DNA of 64,000 nt from Bacillota bacterium (GTDB lineage Bacteria > Bacillota > UBA4882 > UBA8346). The position numbers were made by a program, and so were the translations under genes. A model generated the notes under the pieces. The model made no database searches. It was given only the letters and a program-made list of their open reading frames with translations, and was not told where the DNA came from. The DNA is taken from the NCBI GenBank assembly GCA_023426245.1, contig JAFABB010000055.1, positions 94,928 to 158,927 of the forward strand. The letters run 5' to 3'. Shown piece by piece: positions 36,542 through 46,396 of the stretch (positions within the stretch are counted from its first letter, which is position 1; each line of letters starts with the position of its first letter).

Positions 36542-38584
36542 TCATTGATTTCTGTTATTATTAAAAATGGGGGCCGGTTTCCCGAGATAATAACCCTGTC
36601 CATAGGTAACGCCGATTTCTTTCAAAATCTGTACCGTTTCGGCGCTTCCAACGAATTCGGCTACAGTTTCCAGGTTGAGGACTGTTGCCAAATCTTGCAT
36701 TGCCTGAACCAAATACCGCAAGGTCATATCACTATCCAAAGCACTGATGAAAGCGCCATCCAGTTTTAATTGATTGACCGGTAGATTCCTTAAGTAAGAG
36801 AACGAATTAAATCCGGCTCCAAAGTCATCCAAGGAAAATAAGCATCCAAAAGCCCGTAGACGATTGATCCATTCCTGAGCTGATTTTAAGTCACGGATTA
36901 CCGACGTTTCCGTGATTTCAAAACCGATTCTTCCCGGCCCAAGCCCATATTGGAGCAAACTGTCTTCAATATACTTTAATAAGCCTTCGTCGGCCAGGCT
37001 GCTTCCGGAAAGATTGATGAATATCTGGAGATCCGGATGTTCTTGCAAAGTATACAATACATGCCGGACCATCCAGCGATCGATTTGCGGCATCAAGCCA
37101 AATTGTTCGGCGGCCGGTAGAAAGACATCCGGAGTAATCACAGTATCATGGCTCTTCAGTCGGATTAAAGCTTCATAATGTTTTATGCGATTGTCTTGCA
37201 AGCTGACTACCGGCTGGTAAAAAATCAAAAAGCCGTCCACTTCCAAAGCGTCTTTTATTAAAGACACGATTTCATTGGTTTGGGATAACCGGACCATGGT
37301 GTTATCCTCTGGATAATATAATACTGCCCGGTTTCGGCCCTGCCGTTTTGCGGTATACATTGCAGTATCGGCTTGAGACAACAGCGTTCCCTGATCATGA
37401 TTGCCGTCGATAAGCACCAGTCCGATACTGAGTCCCAAATGAAAACTATGGTTGTCAAATACAAAACGTTGTTCCTCGATGGTTTGACAAATCCGATCCG
37501 CGATGGCTTTTGCTTCATTGATATCTTCACTATCAAGCAGTAATGCAAATTCATCCCCGCCGATCCTGGCAAGCAAATCATATTCACGTAAATGTTCCTG
37601 CAATAAGCGTGTAAAAGCGACCAGTACTTTATCACCTATGGTATGACCCATCGTATCATTAACAACCTTAAAATTGTCCAGATCCATCATCATAAAGGTA
37701 CTGGGCTTACCCCGGCGGGCACGAGCAACTCCCTTTTTCAAAGCATTCTCCAGCAACCGCCGATTGGGTAGACCGGTTAACTGATCATGGGTTGCTAAAA
37801 AACCCAACTGCTTTTCCTGTTCTCTCCGTTTGGCGTCAATCTCCTGTAAATGAGCGGCCATTTTATCGAAGGATTGAATCAAGAAATCCAGTTCATCGGA
37901 AGGGCGAATTGGCTTAATATCTTTTGAAGGATTGGGTGTCCAATCGTTAAGGCGAATGTCAAAATTTCCTTCCGCCAACGCATTAAAACCATCTAAAATT
38001 TGAGCAATTCTTTTACCCAATAAGATATTGGTTAAAACATAAATCACCATCAATAAAGCAAGAATCGCTGCGCTTGAACTTAGTAAAGTGATTAAAAAAA
38101 CTTCCCGACTTTGTTTGATCAATAAATTTTTGGAAAAGGAAATTTTTACATAAATAGGTTGGCGGAGACCCGCACCGGCTTGTAAATAAGCATCCAAAGT
38201 TTTGGAAGTCTCCGAAAAAAACTGGGGCTGATTTCGTAAAACCGGCAATGTCACTTTTTTCCCAATTCTTTTGATGTTTTGATGCGCTAAAATTTTTCCA
38301 TCTTTATTAAGTACCGCGACTTCAACAATATCCCCGGAGCTATTAGAAATCTGCTCGCAAAGATTGCTAAAGCCATATAGAGAACTCTCCGTACCAAAGA
38401 CTCCTATGGTGTAGTTAACTCTTTCCAGTAAAGGACTTGCTAAAGCTACTTCCCTTAAAAATATTTGATTTACCATATGATGCCGGTTTAAACTTTGAAA
38501 AAGCGCAGCATCTATCGTAATAATAATTAAAACAGTAATCCCCAGAGTTCGGAACATGTTCATAGAAATTCTTGGGGTCTTCAT
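36542..38584 (-). CDS. Membrane sensor with HAMP, GGDEF and EAL domains
   Basis: Makes or breaks cyclic di-GMP. The 680-residue protein has membrane helices at about 11-31 and 162-187 enclosing an outside sensor of about 130 residues, a HAMP-like linker at 188-250, a GGDEF domain with intact GGDEF at 342-346, and an EAL domain with EAL at 471-473 and DDFGAGFNS. Both catalytic motifs look intact, so which activity dominates cannot be read. It ends 17 bases before deoB, with no functional link evident. AAGGT precedes the ATG. Confidence 0.95.
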   Translation of the reverse strand: MKTPRISMNMFRTLGITVLIIITIDAALFQSLNRHHMVNQIFLREVALASPLLERVNYTIGVFGTESSLYGFSNLCEQISNSSGDIVEVAVLNKDGKILAHQNIKRIGKKVTLPVLRNQPQFFSETSKTLDAYLQAGAGLRQPIYVKISFSKNLLIKQSREVFLITLLSSSAAILALLMVIYVLTNILLGKRIAQILDGFNALAEGNFDIRLNDWTPNPSKDIKPIRPSDELDFLIQSFDKMAAHLQEIDAKRREQEKQLGFLATHDQLTGLPNRRLLENALKKGVARARRGKPSTFMMMDLDNFKVVNDTMGHTIGDKVLVAFTRLLQEHLREYDLLARIGGDEFALLLDSEDINEAKAIADRICQTIEEQRFVFDNHSFHLGLSIGLVLIDGNHDQGTLLSQADTAMYTAKRQGRNRAVLYYPEDNTMVRLSQTNEIVSLIKDALEVDGFLIFYQPVVSLQDNRIKHYEALIRLKSHDTVITPDVFLPAAEQFGLMPQIDRWMVRHVLYTLQEHPDLQIFINLSGSSLADEGLLKYIEDSLLQYGLGPGRIGFEITETSVIRDLKSAQEWINRLRAFGCLFSLDDFGAGFNSFSYLRNLPVNQLKLDGAFISALDSDMTLRYLVQAMQDLATVLNLETVAEFVGSAETVQILKEIGVTYGQGYYLGKPAPIFNNNRNQ

Positions 38585-38793
38585 TGCAAATACCTTTCAA
38601 AGTCTTTTGCTAATTTCGCGGTAACAATGTAAGTTTTTAATTATTTCGCCGCCTTTAAACATTTCCCTTTTTGAAAGAAATTTCCAGAAAATATTTTAAA
38701 GAGATTTTAGAATAGGTATGACTCTTTTTTATTTTTCCATAAACTCCAGCCAATACCTTTTTAGCCCCGAAAATTTTTGAAGTTTAATGCCCA

Positions 38794-38856
38794 AAAAAAG
38801 AACCGGAAAAAAGAGTTCTTTGGGGGCAAACCTCCAAGATCCTTTTTACCGGCTCC
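38794..38856 (-). terminator. Rho-independent terminator of valS
   Basis: On the minus strand GAGCCGGTAAAAAG pairs with CTTTTTTCCGGTTC across a 28-base loop, followed by seven T. It begins 26 bases after the valS stop. A nested AAAGAAC/GTTCTTT stem may form in place of it. Confidence 0.7.
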
Positions 38857-38881
38857 TTTGCGCCAAAATCCGGCTGCAAAT

Positions 38882-41602
38882 TTAAGGATTCAACTGTTCA
38901 AGCCGTTCTTTAATCTTCAATGCCTTGTCTTTAAAAGTTGCCAGTTTTTCCCGTTCTTTAGCAACGACTTGAGCCGGGGCTTTGACCACAAAGGATTCAC
39001 TATTGATCCGCGACTCAATCTTCCCTATTTCTGCCTCTAATTGGGAATACTCTTTTGATAACCGTTCCTTCTCTTTTGCCACATCAACCAATCCGGCTAC
39101 CGGCATAAAGATTTTAATGCCGGCCGCAACGGCGCTGATGGATTTCTCTGCCTGATAGCTCCCATCCTGATAGCCCTCATCACTTATCAACTTAGAATCA
39201 CCCAAACCGGCCATGCTGGAAATATATTGCATATTCCGTTCCAAAACCAACTTTTTATCCGCTGAACTTACAAACACGGCTTCGACTTTCTTCTGAGGCT
39301 GAACACTGGCTTCTGCCCTGATATTGCGAATTGTCCGAACGACTTCGATCACGGCTTCCATTTCGGCTTCGTCCGCTATAAACTGATTTTTCTCATTTCC
39401 TGTGGGCCATTCCGTTATCATGATGCTTTCGCCTTCATGAGGCAAAGCCTGCCAAACTTCCTCCGTTAAGAAAGGCATAAAGGGGTGCAATAATTCCAGG
39501 GTCTGCCGTAGTACCCTGGCCAAAATGGATTGAGCAGTCTTTCTTTCTAAAGAATTCTCCTCCTGATAAAGACGAGGTTTTGAAAATTCAATATACCAAT
39601 CACAATATTCATTCCATAAAAAGTCATATAAGAGTGAAGCCGCGGCCCCTAAATCAAAACGTTCTAAAAGCCTTGTGACCTCGACCGTCACTGTTTCCAT
39701 ACGGGACAAAATCCATTTATCAGGAAGCGTCAACCACTCTTGGGGTAAAGAAACATTTTGCCCTTTGGCGAAAGAATTTAGAATGGTAGAATGCAAATCA
39801 TTGACCAAATCACCCTGAGTTTCCATTTCTTTCTCATAATGCATCAATACGAAACGGGCGGCATTCCAAATTTTATTGGTAAAATTACGGCTTCCTTCGA
39901 CCTTCTCCATTTGGAAGCGCTGATCCTGGCCCAAAGCTGTCCCTGTAGCCAAGGTGAAACGTAAAGTATCCGCTCCAAAATTGTTGATGACATCCTGAGG
40001 ATCAACAATGGTTTCCGGTCGGGATTTGCTCATCTTTTTACCAAACTTATCGAGAACCAGTCCATGAATTAACACTTTCCTGAATGGTATTTCTTTTTGA
40101 GACTCCATCCCCATGAAGATCATCCGGGCCACCCAGAAAAAAATAATATCTCTACCGGTTACCAACACCGAAGTCGGATAAAAATGCTTTAATTCTTCGG
40201 TTTGCTTAGGCCATCCCAAGGTTGAAAAAGGCCACAGTCCGGAAGAAAACCAGGTATCTAAAACATCCGGATCCTGCTCCAGCTTTTTACTGCCGCATTT
40301 GGGGCATGCTGCGGGATCAGCGCGGGAAGCTATCACCTCATGACAATCACTGCAGTACCACACCGGAATCCGGTGTCCCCACCACAATTGTCTGGAAATA
40401 CACCAATCCTTGATATTTTCTAGCCATCCCAGATAGATTTTGGTAAAACGTTCCGGAACAAATTCGATCCGGCCATCGAGCACTGCCTGAATTGCCGGCT
40501 CGGCAAGGGGTTCCATTTTAACAAACCATTGCTTGGAGATTAAAGGTTCAATAATGGTGTCGCAACGGTAACATTGGCCTACCGCATGGGTGAGTTCCTC
40601 AATACCCATCAGGTAGCCTTCCTGTTGCAAATCCTTCACCAGAGCTTCCCGGCATTCATACCGGTCCATTCCGGCATATTTACCGGTATCCCGAGCCATC
40701 TTGGCATCAAAGTCGATGACGGTAATCTGTGGCAGATTATGACGCATACCCATTTCAAAGTCATTGATATCATGGGCCGGAGTTATTTTAACAGCACCGG
40801 TGCCAAAACTCATATCCACATAGGCATCGGCGATAATCGGGATTTTGCGGTTCATAACCGGCAGGATGACTTCTTTTCCAATCAAATCTTTGTAGCGGAC
40901 ATCATCAGGATGAACGGCCACCGCCGTATCCCCCAGCATTGTTTCGGGACGGGTAGTGGCAACTTCGATGAAACCGCTGCCATCGGCTAACGGATAACGA
41001 ATATGCCATAAATGCCCCTGCCTGTCCTCATGTTCCACTTCAATGTCAGAGATGGTGGTATGACATTTGGGGCACCAATTAATCAAATAGCTTCCGCGAT
41101 AGATTAATCCTTTTTCATAAAGTTTGATGAAGATTTCACGGACTGCCTCTGAACAGCCTTCGTCCATTGTAAAACGTTCCCGGTCCCAATCACAGGACGC
41201 GCCCATTCTTTTCAGTTGTTTGATAATCGTTCCGCCGTACTGCTCCTTCCATGCCCAAACCCGTTCCAGGAACTTTTCCCGTCCCAAATCATGTTTGGTA
41301 AGCCCTTCCTTAGCCAAAGCCTCTTCTACTTTGGCTTGGGTCGCGATACCGGCATGATCGGTTCCCGGCATCCAAAGGGCATTATAACCTTGCATCCTTC
41401 TCCAGCGTATTAAAACATCCTGTAAAGTATCATCGAGCGCATGCCCCAGATGAAGAACTCCAGTCACGTTAGGCGGTGGAATCACAATGCAATAAGGCTT
41501 TTTATCCTTCTCGACTTCAGCGTGAAAATACTTTTTTTCAAGCCAAATCTGGTACCATTTTTCCTCCACGCTTTGAGGGTTATAAACCGTTGGTAAACTC
41601 AT
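38882..41602 (-). CDS. valS: Valyl-tRNA synthetase
   Basis: Charges tRNA-Val. The 906-residue class I enzyme has PPPNVTGVLHLGHALD near 42-57 with the HIGH box as HLGH, the editing domain with TTRPETMLGDTAVAV, and the KMSKS box in GKKMSKSRPE. The C-terminal coiled-coil arm (KEKERLSKEYSQLEAEIGKI) is typical of ValRS. GGGAGG precedes the ATG. It is preceded by a T-box leader with a GUC specifier (41700-41980), so expression should rise when tRNA-Val is uncharged. Confidence 0.98.
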   Translation of the reverse strand: MSLPTVYNPQSVEEKWYQIWLEKKYFHAEVEKDKKPYCIVIPPPNVTGVLHLGHALDDTLQDVLIRWRRMQGYNALWMPGTDHAGIATQAKVEEALAKEGLTKHDLGREKFLERVWAWKEQYGGTIIKQLKRMGASCDWDRERFTMDEGCSEAVREIFIKLYEKGLIYRGSYLINWCPKCHTTISDIEVEHEDRQGHLWHIRYPLADGSGFIEVATTRPETMLGDTAVAVHPDDVRYKDLIGKEVILPVMNRKIPIIADAYVDMSFGTGAVKITPAHDINDFEMGMRHNLPQITVIDFDAKMARDTGKYAGMDRYECREALVKDLQQEGYLMGIEELTHAVGQCYRCDTIIEPLISKQWFVKMEPLAEPAIQAVLDGRIEFVPERFTKIYLGWLENIKDWCISRQLWWGHRIPVWYCSDCHEVIASRADPAACPKCGSKKLEQDPDVLDTWFSSGLWPFSTLGWPKQTEELKHFYPTSVLVTGRDIIFFWVARMIFMGMESQKEIPFRKVLIHGLVLDKFGKKMSKSRPETIVDPQDVINNFGADTLRFTLATGTALGQDQRFQMEKVEGSRNFTNKIWNAARFVLMHYEKEMETQGDLVNDLHSTILNSFAKGQNVSLPQEWLTLPDKWILSRMETVTVEVTRLLERFDLGAAASLLYDFLWNEYCDWYIEFSKPRLYQEENSLERKTAQSILARVLRQTLELLHPFMPFLTEEVWQALPHEGESIMITEWPTGNEKNQFIADEAEMEAVIEVVRTIRNIRAEASVQPQKKVEAVFVSSADKKLVLERNMQYISSMAGLGDSKLISDEGYQDGSYQAEKSISAVAAGIKIFMPVAGLVDVAKEKERLSKEYSQLEAEIGKIESRINSESFVVKAPAQVVAKEREKLATFKDKALKIKERLEQLNP

Positions 41603-41699
41603 CCCAATAAACCTCCCTTTAAAATTACGATCCCTTTAAAAACTGTTTCTTGAATTCATCAAAAGCTTCGCTCCAAACAAAAAATTCCCCCGGAACAAT

Positions 41700-41980
41700 A
41701 AAAAAAGACCTCGCCTAAAAAGGACGAAAGTCTTAACCTCCGTGGTACCACCTAATTTTCCGAATTTACGGGCTCTTTATGCTGTAACGGGCGACCCGAC
41801 CGGAGCTATTGAAACGTTCCTCCCTACTTTCAACCACAATGAGAACGTTCGTTCACTAGCCGGTAACTCCCAGGCGACCTTCAACTTTTCCCGGGAAGGC
41901 CTCGCACCAACCGGCCCTTCGCTTGCCCGCCAAAAGTTTACTCCTCCTGATCACTGCCGATATAAACTATCTTATTTGCT
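41700..41980 (-). promoter_or_regulatory. T-box riboswitch of valS (specifier GUC, Val)
   Basis: Read on the minus strand the leader contains the T-box core GGTGGTACCACGG (41740-41752), Stem I elements (AGTAAAC after GATCAGGAGG, and GGTTGGTGCGAGGCC), and the specifier region GAAGGTCGCCTGGGAGT. In this region GTC, at 41876-41878, matches the Val codon. The leader ends with a terminator stem AAGAC...GTCTT followed by seven T (41700-41706), which competes with the antiterminator that pairs with uncharged tRNA-Val. Confidence 0.95.
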
Positions 41981-41987
41981 TTTTTAG

Positions 41988-42016
41988 ATTATACAATTTA
42001 CTAATTTGAGTGTCAA
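41988..42016 (-). promoter_or_regulatory. Promoter of the valS T-box leader
   Basis: Perfect TTGACA (42011-42016) and TATAAT (41988-41993) on the minus strand with 17 bases between. The leader starts about 8 bases later. From 42017 to 42310 I see only AT-rich sequence and no other site. Confidence 0.9.
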
Positions 42017-42310
42017 GTAATTAACGGCTATGGGGAAATTAGCACCCGAAAAAATGAAAAATTCTTGTCAGACAGCCGCTCATTTATTTCAATCGTTAAC
42101 TTCTTGCCAAAACCAATCAAACACCAATTTTACCATTGTGCAGAAAAAGATATGATAGTAAAATATTGTAAGAAAAGAAACGCCATGATAAGCCGGAAGC
42201 CAGGATTAAAATATAAAGAATATCTATGCAAATGGGTTATGTTTTGACAGAAACCTATTACGCTAAAAAAGTGAGATGAAGCGACTATAAAAACCATCGA
42301 TTTTGATTTC

Positions 42311-43036
42311 GTGGCCGATTTATATGATACTTATGTTACTGTAGATTTTGACATAGATTTCTTCAAAAAGATTACCGCCGAGCAAGGGAAATGCCTGGAA
42401 TTGATGTGTGGAACCGGTAGGGTATCTATTCCGCTACTCCAACAAAATGTCAATCTGACCTGTGTTGATTATTCTCAAAGCATGCTCGATGAATTAAAGA
42501 AAAAAGCAAAAGCTCTTCATCTTGCTCCACGAATCGAATGCCAGGATATTTGTGAATTGGACTTGAATGAAACGTATCCGTTGATATTAATACCCTTTAA
42601 CTCTTTTTCCGAAATAACCGATTCCGGCAAACAAAAGCGGGCTTTCTTCAAAATTTTTCAGCATTTAGAAAAAAACGGAACCTTTGTTTGTACCCTCTAT
42701 AACCCGGATCACCGGATGCAAACCGTTGATGGACAACTCCGTATCCTGGGTAAATTTAAAGTAGACAAAGGCAAATCTCTGGTAATCTCGTATTATAATC
42801 AACTAGAAAATAAAAGCGGCGTTGTTAGCGGTATGCAATTTTATGAGATTTATGATCAACAGCACCAACTCATTGATAAGCGCTATTTGGAAGTTTCTTT
42901 TTCATTGATTACTAAAGATGAATTCATCGACATGGCGCAAGAAACCGGTTTTACGATAAAAGAAATCTACGGAGATTATGATGGCTCGCCATTTACGAAT
43001 CAAAGCCGGTTTATGAATTTTGTATTAACCGCCTAA
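42311..43036 (+). CDS. SAM-dependent class I methyltransferase, substrate unknown
   Basis: The 241-residue product has the SAM-binding motif I as LELMCGTGRVSIPLL near 29-43, then CVDYSQSML and the motif IV region YPLILIPFNSFSEI. GTG at 42311 is the first usable codon, but the frame is open upstream to a stop at 42272-42274, and the extra residues (TIDFDFVADLYD) look like part of the domain. No ATG, GTG or TTG lies in that extension and no ribosome site is clear, so the true start may be damaged or unusual. It converges with the racemase gene, overlapping by 4 bases. Confidence 0.8.
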   Translation: MADLYDTYVTVDFDIDFFKKITAEQGKCLELMCGTGRVSIPLLQQNVNLTCVDYSQSMLDELKKKAKALHLAPRIECQDICELDLNETYPLILIPFNSFSEITDSGKQKRAFFKIFQHLEKNGTFVCTLYNPDHRMQTVDGQLRILGKFKVDKGKSLVISYYNQLENKSGVVSGMQFYEIYDQQHQLIDKRYLEVSFSLITKDEFIDMAQETGFTIKEIYGDYDGSPFTNQSRFMNFVLTA

Positions 43037-44079
43037 ACATATACCTTTTCCACATAAGGAGATGTCATGACCCCGAGCAAACTCCAGTAATTCGGCAAAA
43101 ATTGAACCTTCTCGCCGACTTTATGGCCTCCTTGAGCCGCTATCACCATATAATCACTACTGCCACCCATTATCCTAAGATCCGGATCCAACGGTTGCAG
43201 CCCGGAGAGGGGTGTATCCTGATGGCCCAAATTGATCAAGAGCCGAATTCCCGAGTCCACCTTGGGCAAATCCGGTTTCCGGCCAAATGCATCCATCCCG
43301 ACTTCCCCATCCGCCTGATCCGGCTTCCACTGCGCCTGTGTAATCTCCGCCTCTACAATAAAAGCATCGTGATATAACTCTGGAAGGGTAGTTCCGTTTA
43401 ATGTTTCCCGGCCCAGAAATATTCCTTCCCCGATTCGCAAATGATTGATTCCGGGAGGAATTTCCCCGGAATATAATAAAGGCAAACTGCTGGAATTTCC
43501 GCCGGAGATATATTCCAGCCTTATTCCGCATTCCTTTTCAATATCCCGGGCTAAACTTACTAATTTTGCTAATTTAGCTGGCGATGGCTTCACTCCTGCA
43601 AAACAGGAAAAGTTACTCCCAATCCCATGAAGCTGGATATTGGGCAATTGAGCGCACCGGCGTGCCAGTTGGAGTAAATCATCTTCCAGGACTCCTTCAC
43701 GCCGGTCCCCTAAATCAACCATTAATAAAACCCGGTGAGGGATATTCGACCGACTAAGCGCTTCCAAAACAGCCGGCTCCGTGTTCAAACTAATGTCGCT
43801 ATATTTTACAACTTCAGAGATCCGGCTAAGGGCCGGCAACCGCAAAAGCATCTTTGAAACGTGAGGGTATGGTGGGAGAACTGCTAAATTCTCCAGCCTG
43901 GAATCGCCTATATCGGTGAGACCGGCATCGATCAGGGTATGCAAAATCCGGCTATTCCCGGCCACTCCTTTGACCACCGCAGTCAGGGTAATACCCGCCT
44001 GTAAACACCGTTGTTGGATTTTTTGATAATTATGAATCAATTTTTCCAGATTAATCAATACGCGGGGCAGGTTATTCAT
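43033..44079 (-). CDS. PLP-dependent amino acid racemase, alanine-racemase fold (ornithine racemase-like)
   Basis: The 348-residue protein has the PLP lysine at Lys37 in LTAVVKGVAGN, and matches the COG3457 group of predicted amino-acid racemases that includes ornithine racemase: DIGDSRLENLA, GGNSSSLPLL and the HLRIGEGIFLGRET stretch. The substrate cannot be fixed from sequence. Its ATG overlaps the rarA stop (ATGA), so the two are translationally coupled although unrelated in role. Confidence 0.85.
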   Translation of the reverse strand: MNNLPRVLINLEKLIHNYQKIQQRCLQAGITLTAVVKGVAGNSRILHTLIDAGLTDIGDSRLENLAVLPPYPHVSKMLLRLPALSRISEVVKYSDISLNTEPAVLEALSRSNIPHRVLLMVDLGDRREGVLEDDLLQLARRCAQLPNIQLHGIGSNFSCFAGVKPSPAKLAKLVSLARDIEKECGIRLEYISGGNSSSLPLLYSGEIPPGINHLRIGEGIFLGRETLNGTTLPELYHDAFIVEAEITQAQWKPDQADGEVGMDAFGRKPDLPKVDSGIRLLINLGHQDTPLSGLQPLDPDLRIMGGSSDYMVIAAQGGHKVGEKVQFLPNYWSLLGVMTSPYVEKVYV

Positions 44080-45419
44080 TTTTGCGATTCCATCAGGGAA
44101 ATCGTCTTGATTTTCCGGAGATATTCACGGATAACCTCTTCATAACCCCGTTCCGTTGGCTGATAATAATGCCGGCCTCTGATATTTTCGGGCAAATAAT
44201 CCTGTTCCACATAACCGCCTTCATAATCGTGGGGGTAACGGTAACCGACGCCATCTCCCAATTTAGCCGCACCCGGATGGGAGGAATCCCGCAAGTGAGA
44301 AGGGACGATTTGGTTCTCCTCATCCCGGACATCCGCCATGGCCTGGTGGATTGCCTGGCAACTGGCATTGGATTTAGGGGCGGTCGCAATATAAATGGCC
44401 GCTTGGGCCATAGGAATCTGCGCCTCGGGTAAACCGACCATCTCCACTGCCTGCGCAGCCGCGGTAGCTACCAAAAGAGCCTGAGGATCGGCGTTCCCTA
44501 CGTCCTCGGCTGCATGAATCATCATTCGCCTGGCAATAAACTTGGGATCTTCTCCTGCTGTAATCATCCGGGCCAGGTAATAAACTGCCCCATCCGGATC
44601 CGATCCCCGCATGGACTTTATAAAAGCTGAGATTGTATCGTAATGGGCCTGTCCGTCTTTATCATAAACCAACGGCCGCTGCTGGATACAATCGGCTATA
44701 ATTTCAATGGTCAACCTACGGATACCGCTTTCCGGAGCGGGTTTAGTGGTTAAAGCAGCAAGTTCCAAAGCATTCAGCGCCACCCGGGCATCCCCGTTGG
44801 CAACATTGGCCAAATGAGCGATAGCGTTCTGATCCATTTGCACATGCAACTCCGCCAGCCCTCTTTCTTCGTCAATCAGCGCTTTATGAATAATTGATTT
44901 CAAGTTTTCGCCTGTCAGTGAATATAACCGAAAAATCATGCTTCGGGAAACCAAAGGCGAATTCACCTCATACAAAGGGTTTTCAGTGGTGGCACCGATT
45001 AACAAAATCGTACCTTCCTCAACGGCAGGCAACAAAGCGTCCTGTTGTGATTTGTTAAAGCGGTGAATCTCGTCCACAAAAAGTATGGTCTTGGTTTGAT
45101 ACAATTTATAACGTTCTTTCGCTTCGCCGATGACTCTGCGGATATCGGCCACCCCGGCTGTAACCGCATTAATACTTTCAAAATGGGCTTTGGTTGTTTG
45201 AGCAATAATCTGAGCCAAGGTTGTTTTGCCGGTGCCGGGCGGTCCATAAAAAATCATCGAAGTCAGCCGGTCGGCCTCAATGGCCCTTCGCAACAAACGT
45301 CCCGCGCCCACAATTTCTTCCTGGCCCACAAATTCATCCAGGGAACGCGGCCGCATCCTGGCGGCAAGCGGAGCTTCTTTCTGTTTTTGATCTTCGGAAA
45401 TACTTGAAAATAAATCCAT
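44076..45419 (-). CDS. rarA: Replication-associated recombination protein A (MgsA-family AAA ATPase)
   Basis: An AAA+ ATPase acting at stalled replication forks. The 447-residue protein has the Walker A FYGPPGTGKTTLAQ near 57-70, Walker B TILFVDEIHRF, sensor 1 LIGATTENP, and the C-terminal tetramerisation region with HYDTISAFIKSMRGSDPDGA and GDGVGYRYPHDYEGGYVEQ, which are specific to RarA. GGAGTGA lies before the ATG. It overlaps the racemase start by 4 bases. Confidence 0.96.
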   Translation of the reverse strand: MDLFSSISEDQKQKEAPLAARMRPRSLDEFVGQEEIVGAGRLLRRAIEADRLTSMIFYGPPGTGKTTLAQIIAQTTKAHFESINAVTAGVADIRRVIGEAKERYKLYQTKTILFVDEIHRFNKSQQDALLPAVEEGTILLIGATTENPLYEVNSPLVSRSMIFRLYSLTGENLKSIIHKALIDEERGLAELHVQMDQNAIAHLANVANGDARVALNALELAALTTKPAPESGIRRLTIEIIADCIQQRPLVYDKDGQAHYDTISAFIKSMRGSDPDGAVYYLARMITAGEDPKFIARRMMIHAAEDVGNADPQALLVATAAAQAVEMVGLPEAQIPMAQAAIYIATAPKSNASCQAIHQAMADVRDEENQIVPSHLRDSSHPGAAKLGDGVGYRYPHDYEGGYVEQDYLPENIRGRHYYQPTERGYEEVIREYLRKIKTISLMESQK

Positions 45420-45583
45420 CCTAAATCACTCCATCAATTCCATCGAAATGTGCTTTCCTATTGATCTATCTTTTACCTAAAGCCGGATAATCCTGCTTAT
45501 TTTGATAAATAAAAACTCGGGCGCGGGAGTTTCCACCAAAGGCTTTCAAAAAGCCCAGATTCTCTCTATGTAAAGATTTCCGG

Positions 45584-45612
45584 TCGATAAACCCATTGAA
45601 TGCTGGTATAAT
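45584..45612 (+). promoter_or_regulatory. Possible promoter of the SleB-like gene
   Basis: A perfect TATAAT at 45607-45612 lies 17 bases after TCGATA at 45584-45589, 39 bases before the start codon. The weak -35 leaves room for another sigma factor. Confidence 0.4.
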
Positions 45613-45650
45613 GGAATTTACATGTGCAATGTTGAAAGGAGGTATGAATA

Positions 45651-46304
45651 TTGTCTTTGATGATACGATTGCCGAAAGTAGGCAAGCAAAGCTTGATTTT
45701 GGGGGCGATTTTCTTTTTAATGATAAGTACCCTTACCTTACGGGCGGGCGAGGACCGGCCTCATCGGGGTAAAAGTCCTGACGCTCAAGGACTCAAGATA
45801 AGCAGCATGATGAAAACAGAGATGTTATTCACGCAGAATATTCTTCAGCCACAAACGTTGATAAATTCAAAACAATCAGCGCCGCCGGTTCAAAAACCGG
45901 CCCTAAAGCCCCAACCAAAACCGGAGACAGTTGCCCGAACCCGACCGGTTGCAAAGGATGAATTGCCGTGGCTGGCCCGAATTATTCATGCCGAGGCCGG
46001 CGGGGAAACAATCAAAGGGCAGGTGGCAGTGGGCGCAGTATTACTGAACCGTATAAAATCGGGTAAATTTCCCCAGTCTATCAAGGCGAATATCTTTCGT
46101 CCCGGAGAATTTGAATCCGTGTCCAACGGCTATATCTGGTCTAACCCCTCATCTTCTTCCTACAGGGCGGCCCGTTTAGCCCTTAAAGGATGGGATCCCA
46201 CTCACGGTTCGCTCTATTTTTTTAATCCGGCCAAGTCAAGTTCGAAATGGATTTGGGGCCGGCCGGTTTATACCGTAATTGGGCAGCATAATTTCGCCGG
46301 ATAG
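45651..46304 (+). CDS. Cell-wall hydrolase, SleB type
   Basis: The 217-residue protein has an N-terminal signal or anchor (about 15-30), a Pro/Lys-rich linker and a C-terminal Hydrolase_2 domain with LARIIHAEAGGETIKGQVAVGAVLLNR containing the catalytic Glu, and LYFFNP near the end. SleB-type enzymes cut the spore cortex during germination, and others act on the cell wall. TTG at 45651 lies 7 bases after AAAGGAGGT. It lacks an N-terminal peptidoglycan-binding domain. A role in sporulation is an inference. Confidence 0.9.
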   Translation: MSLMIRLPKVGKQSLILGAIFFLMISTLTLRAGEDRPHRGKSPDAQGLKISSMMKTEMLFTQNILQPQTLINSKQSAPPVQKPALKPQPKPETVARTRPVAKDELPWLARIIHAEAGGETIKGQVAVGAVLLNRIKSGKFPQSIKANIFRPGEFESVSNGYIWSNPSSSSYRAARLALKGWDPTHGSLYFFNPAKSSSKWIWGRPVYTVIGQHNFAG

Positions 46305-46328
46305 CCTTATCCGTTTAATCTTTGATTT

Positions 46329-46383
46329 GTGTCTCCGGTGTCTTTGTGGTAATGCTTTTTAGGCCACAGAGACACGGAGACAC
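46329..46383. terminator. Long inverted repeat between convergent genes
   Basis: GTGTCTCCGGTGTCTTTGTGG (46329-46349) pairs with CCACAGAGACACGGAGACAC (46364-46383) over about 20 bases with one mismatch region. It lies between the SleB-like gene and the convergent 46397 gene and could end transcription from both sides. It may also be a repeated element. Confidence 0.6.
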
Positions 46384-46396
46384 AGAGTAACCGGCT

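Noticed and set aside
42065..42247. Plus-strand frame of 60 codons upstream of the methyltransferase
   Set aside because: AT-rich, without a ribosome site or recognisable features.
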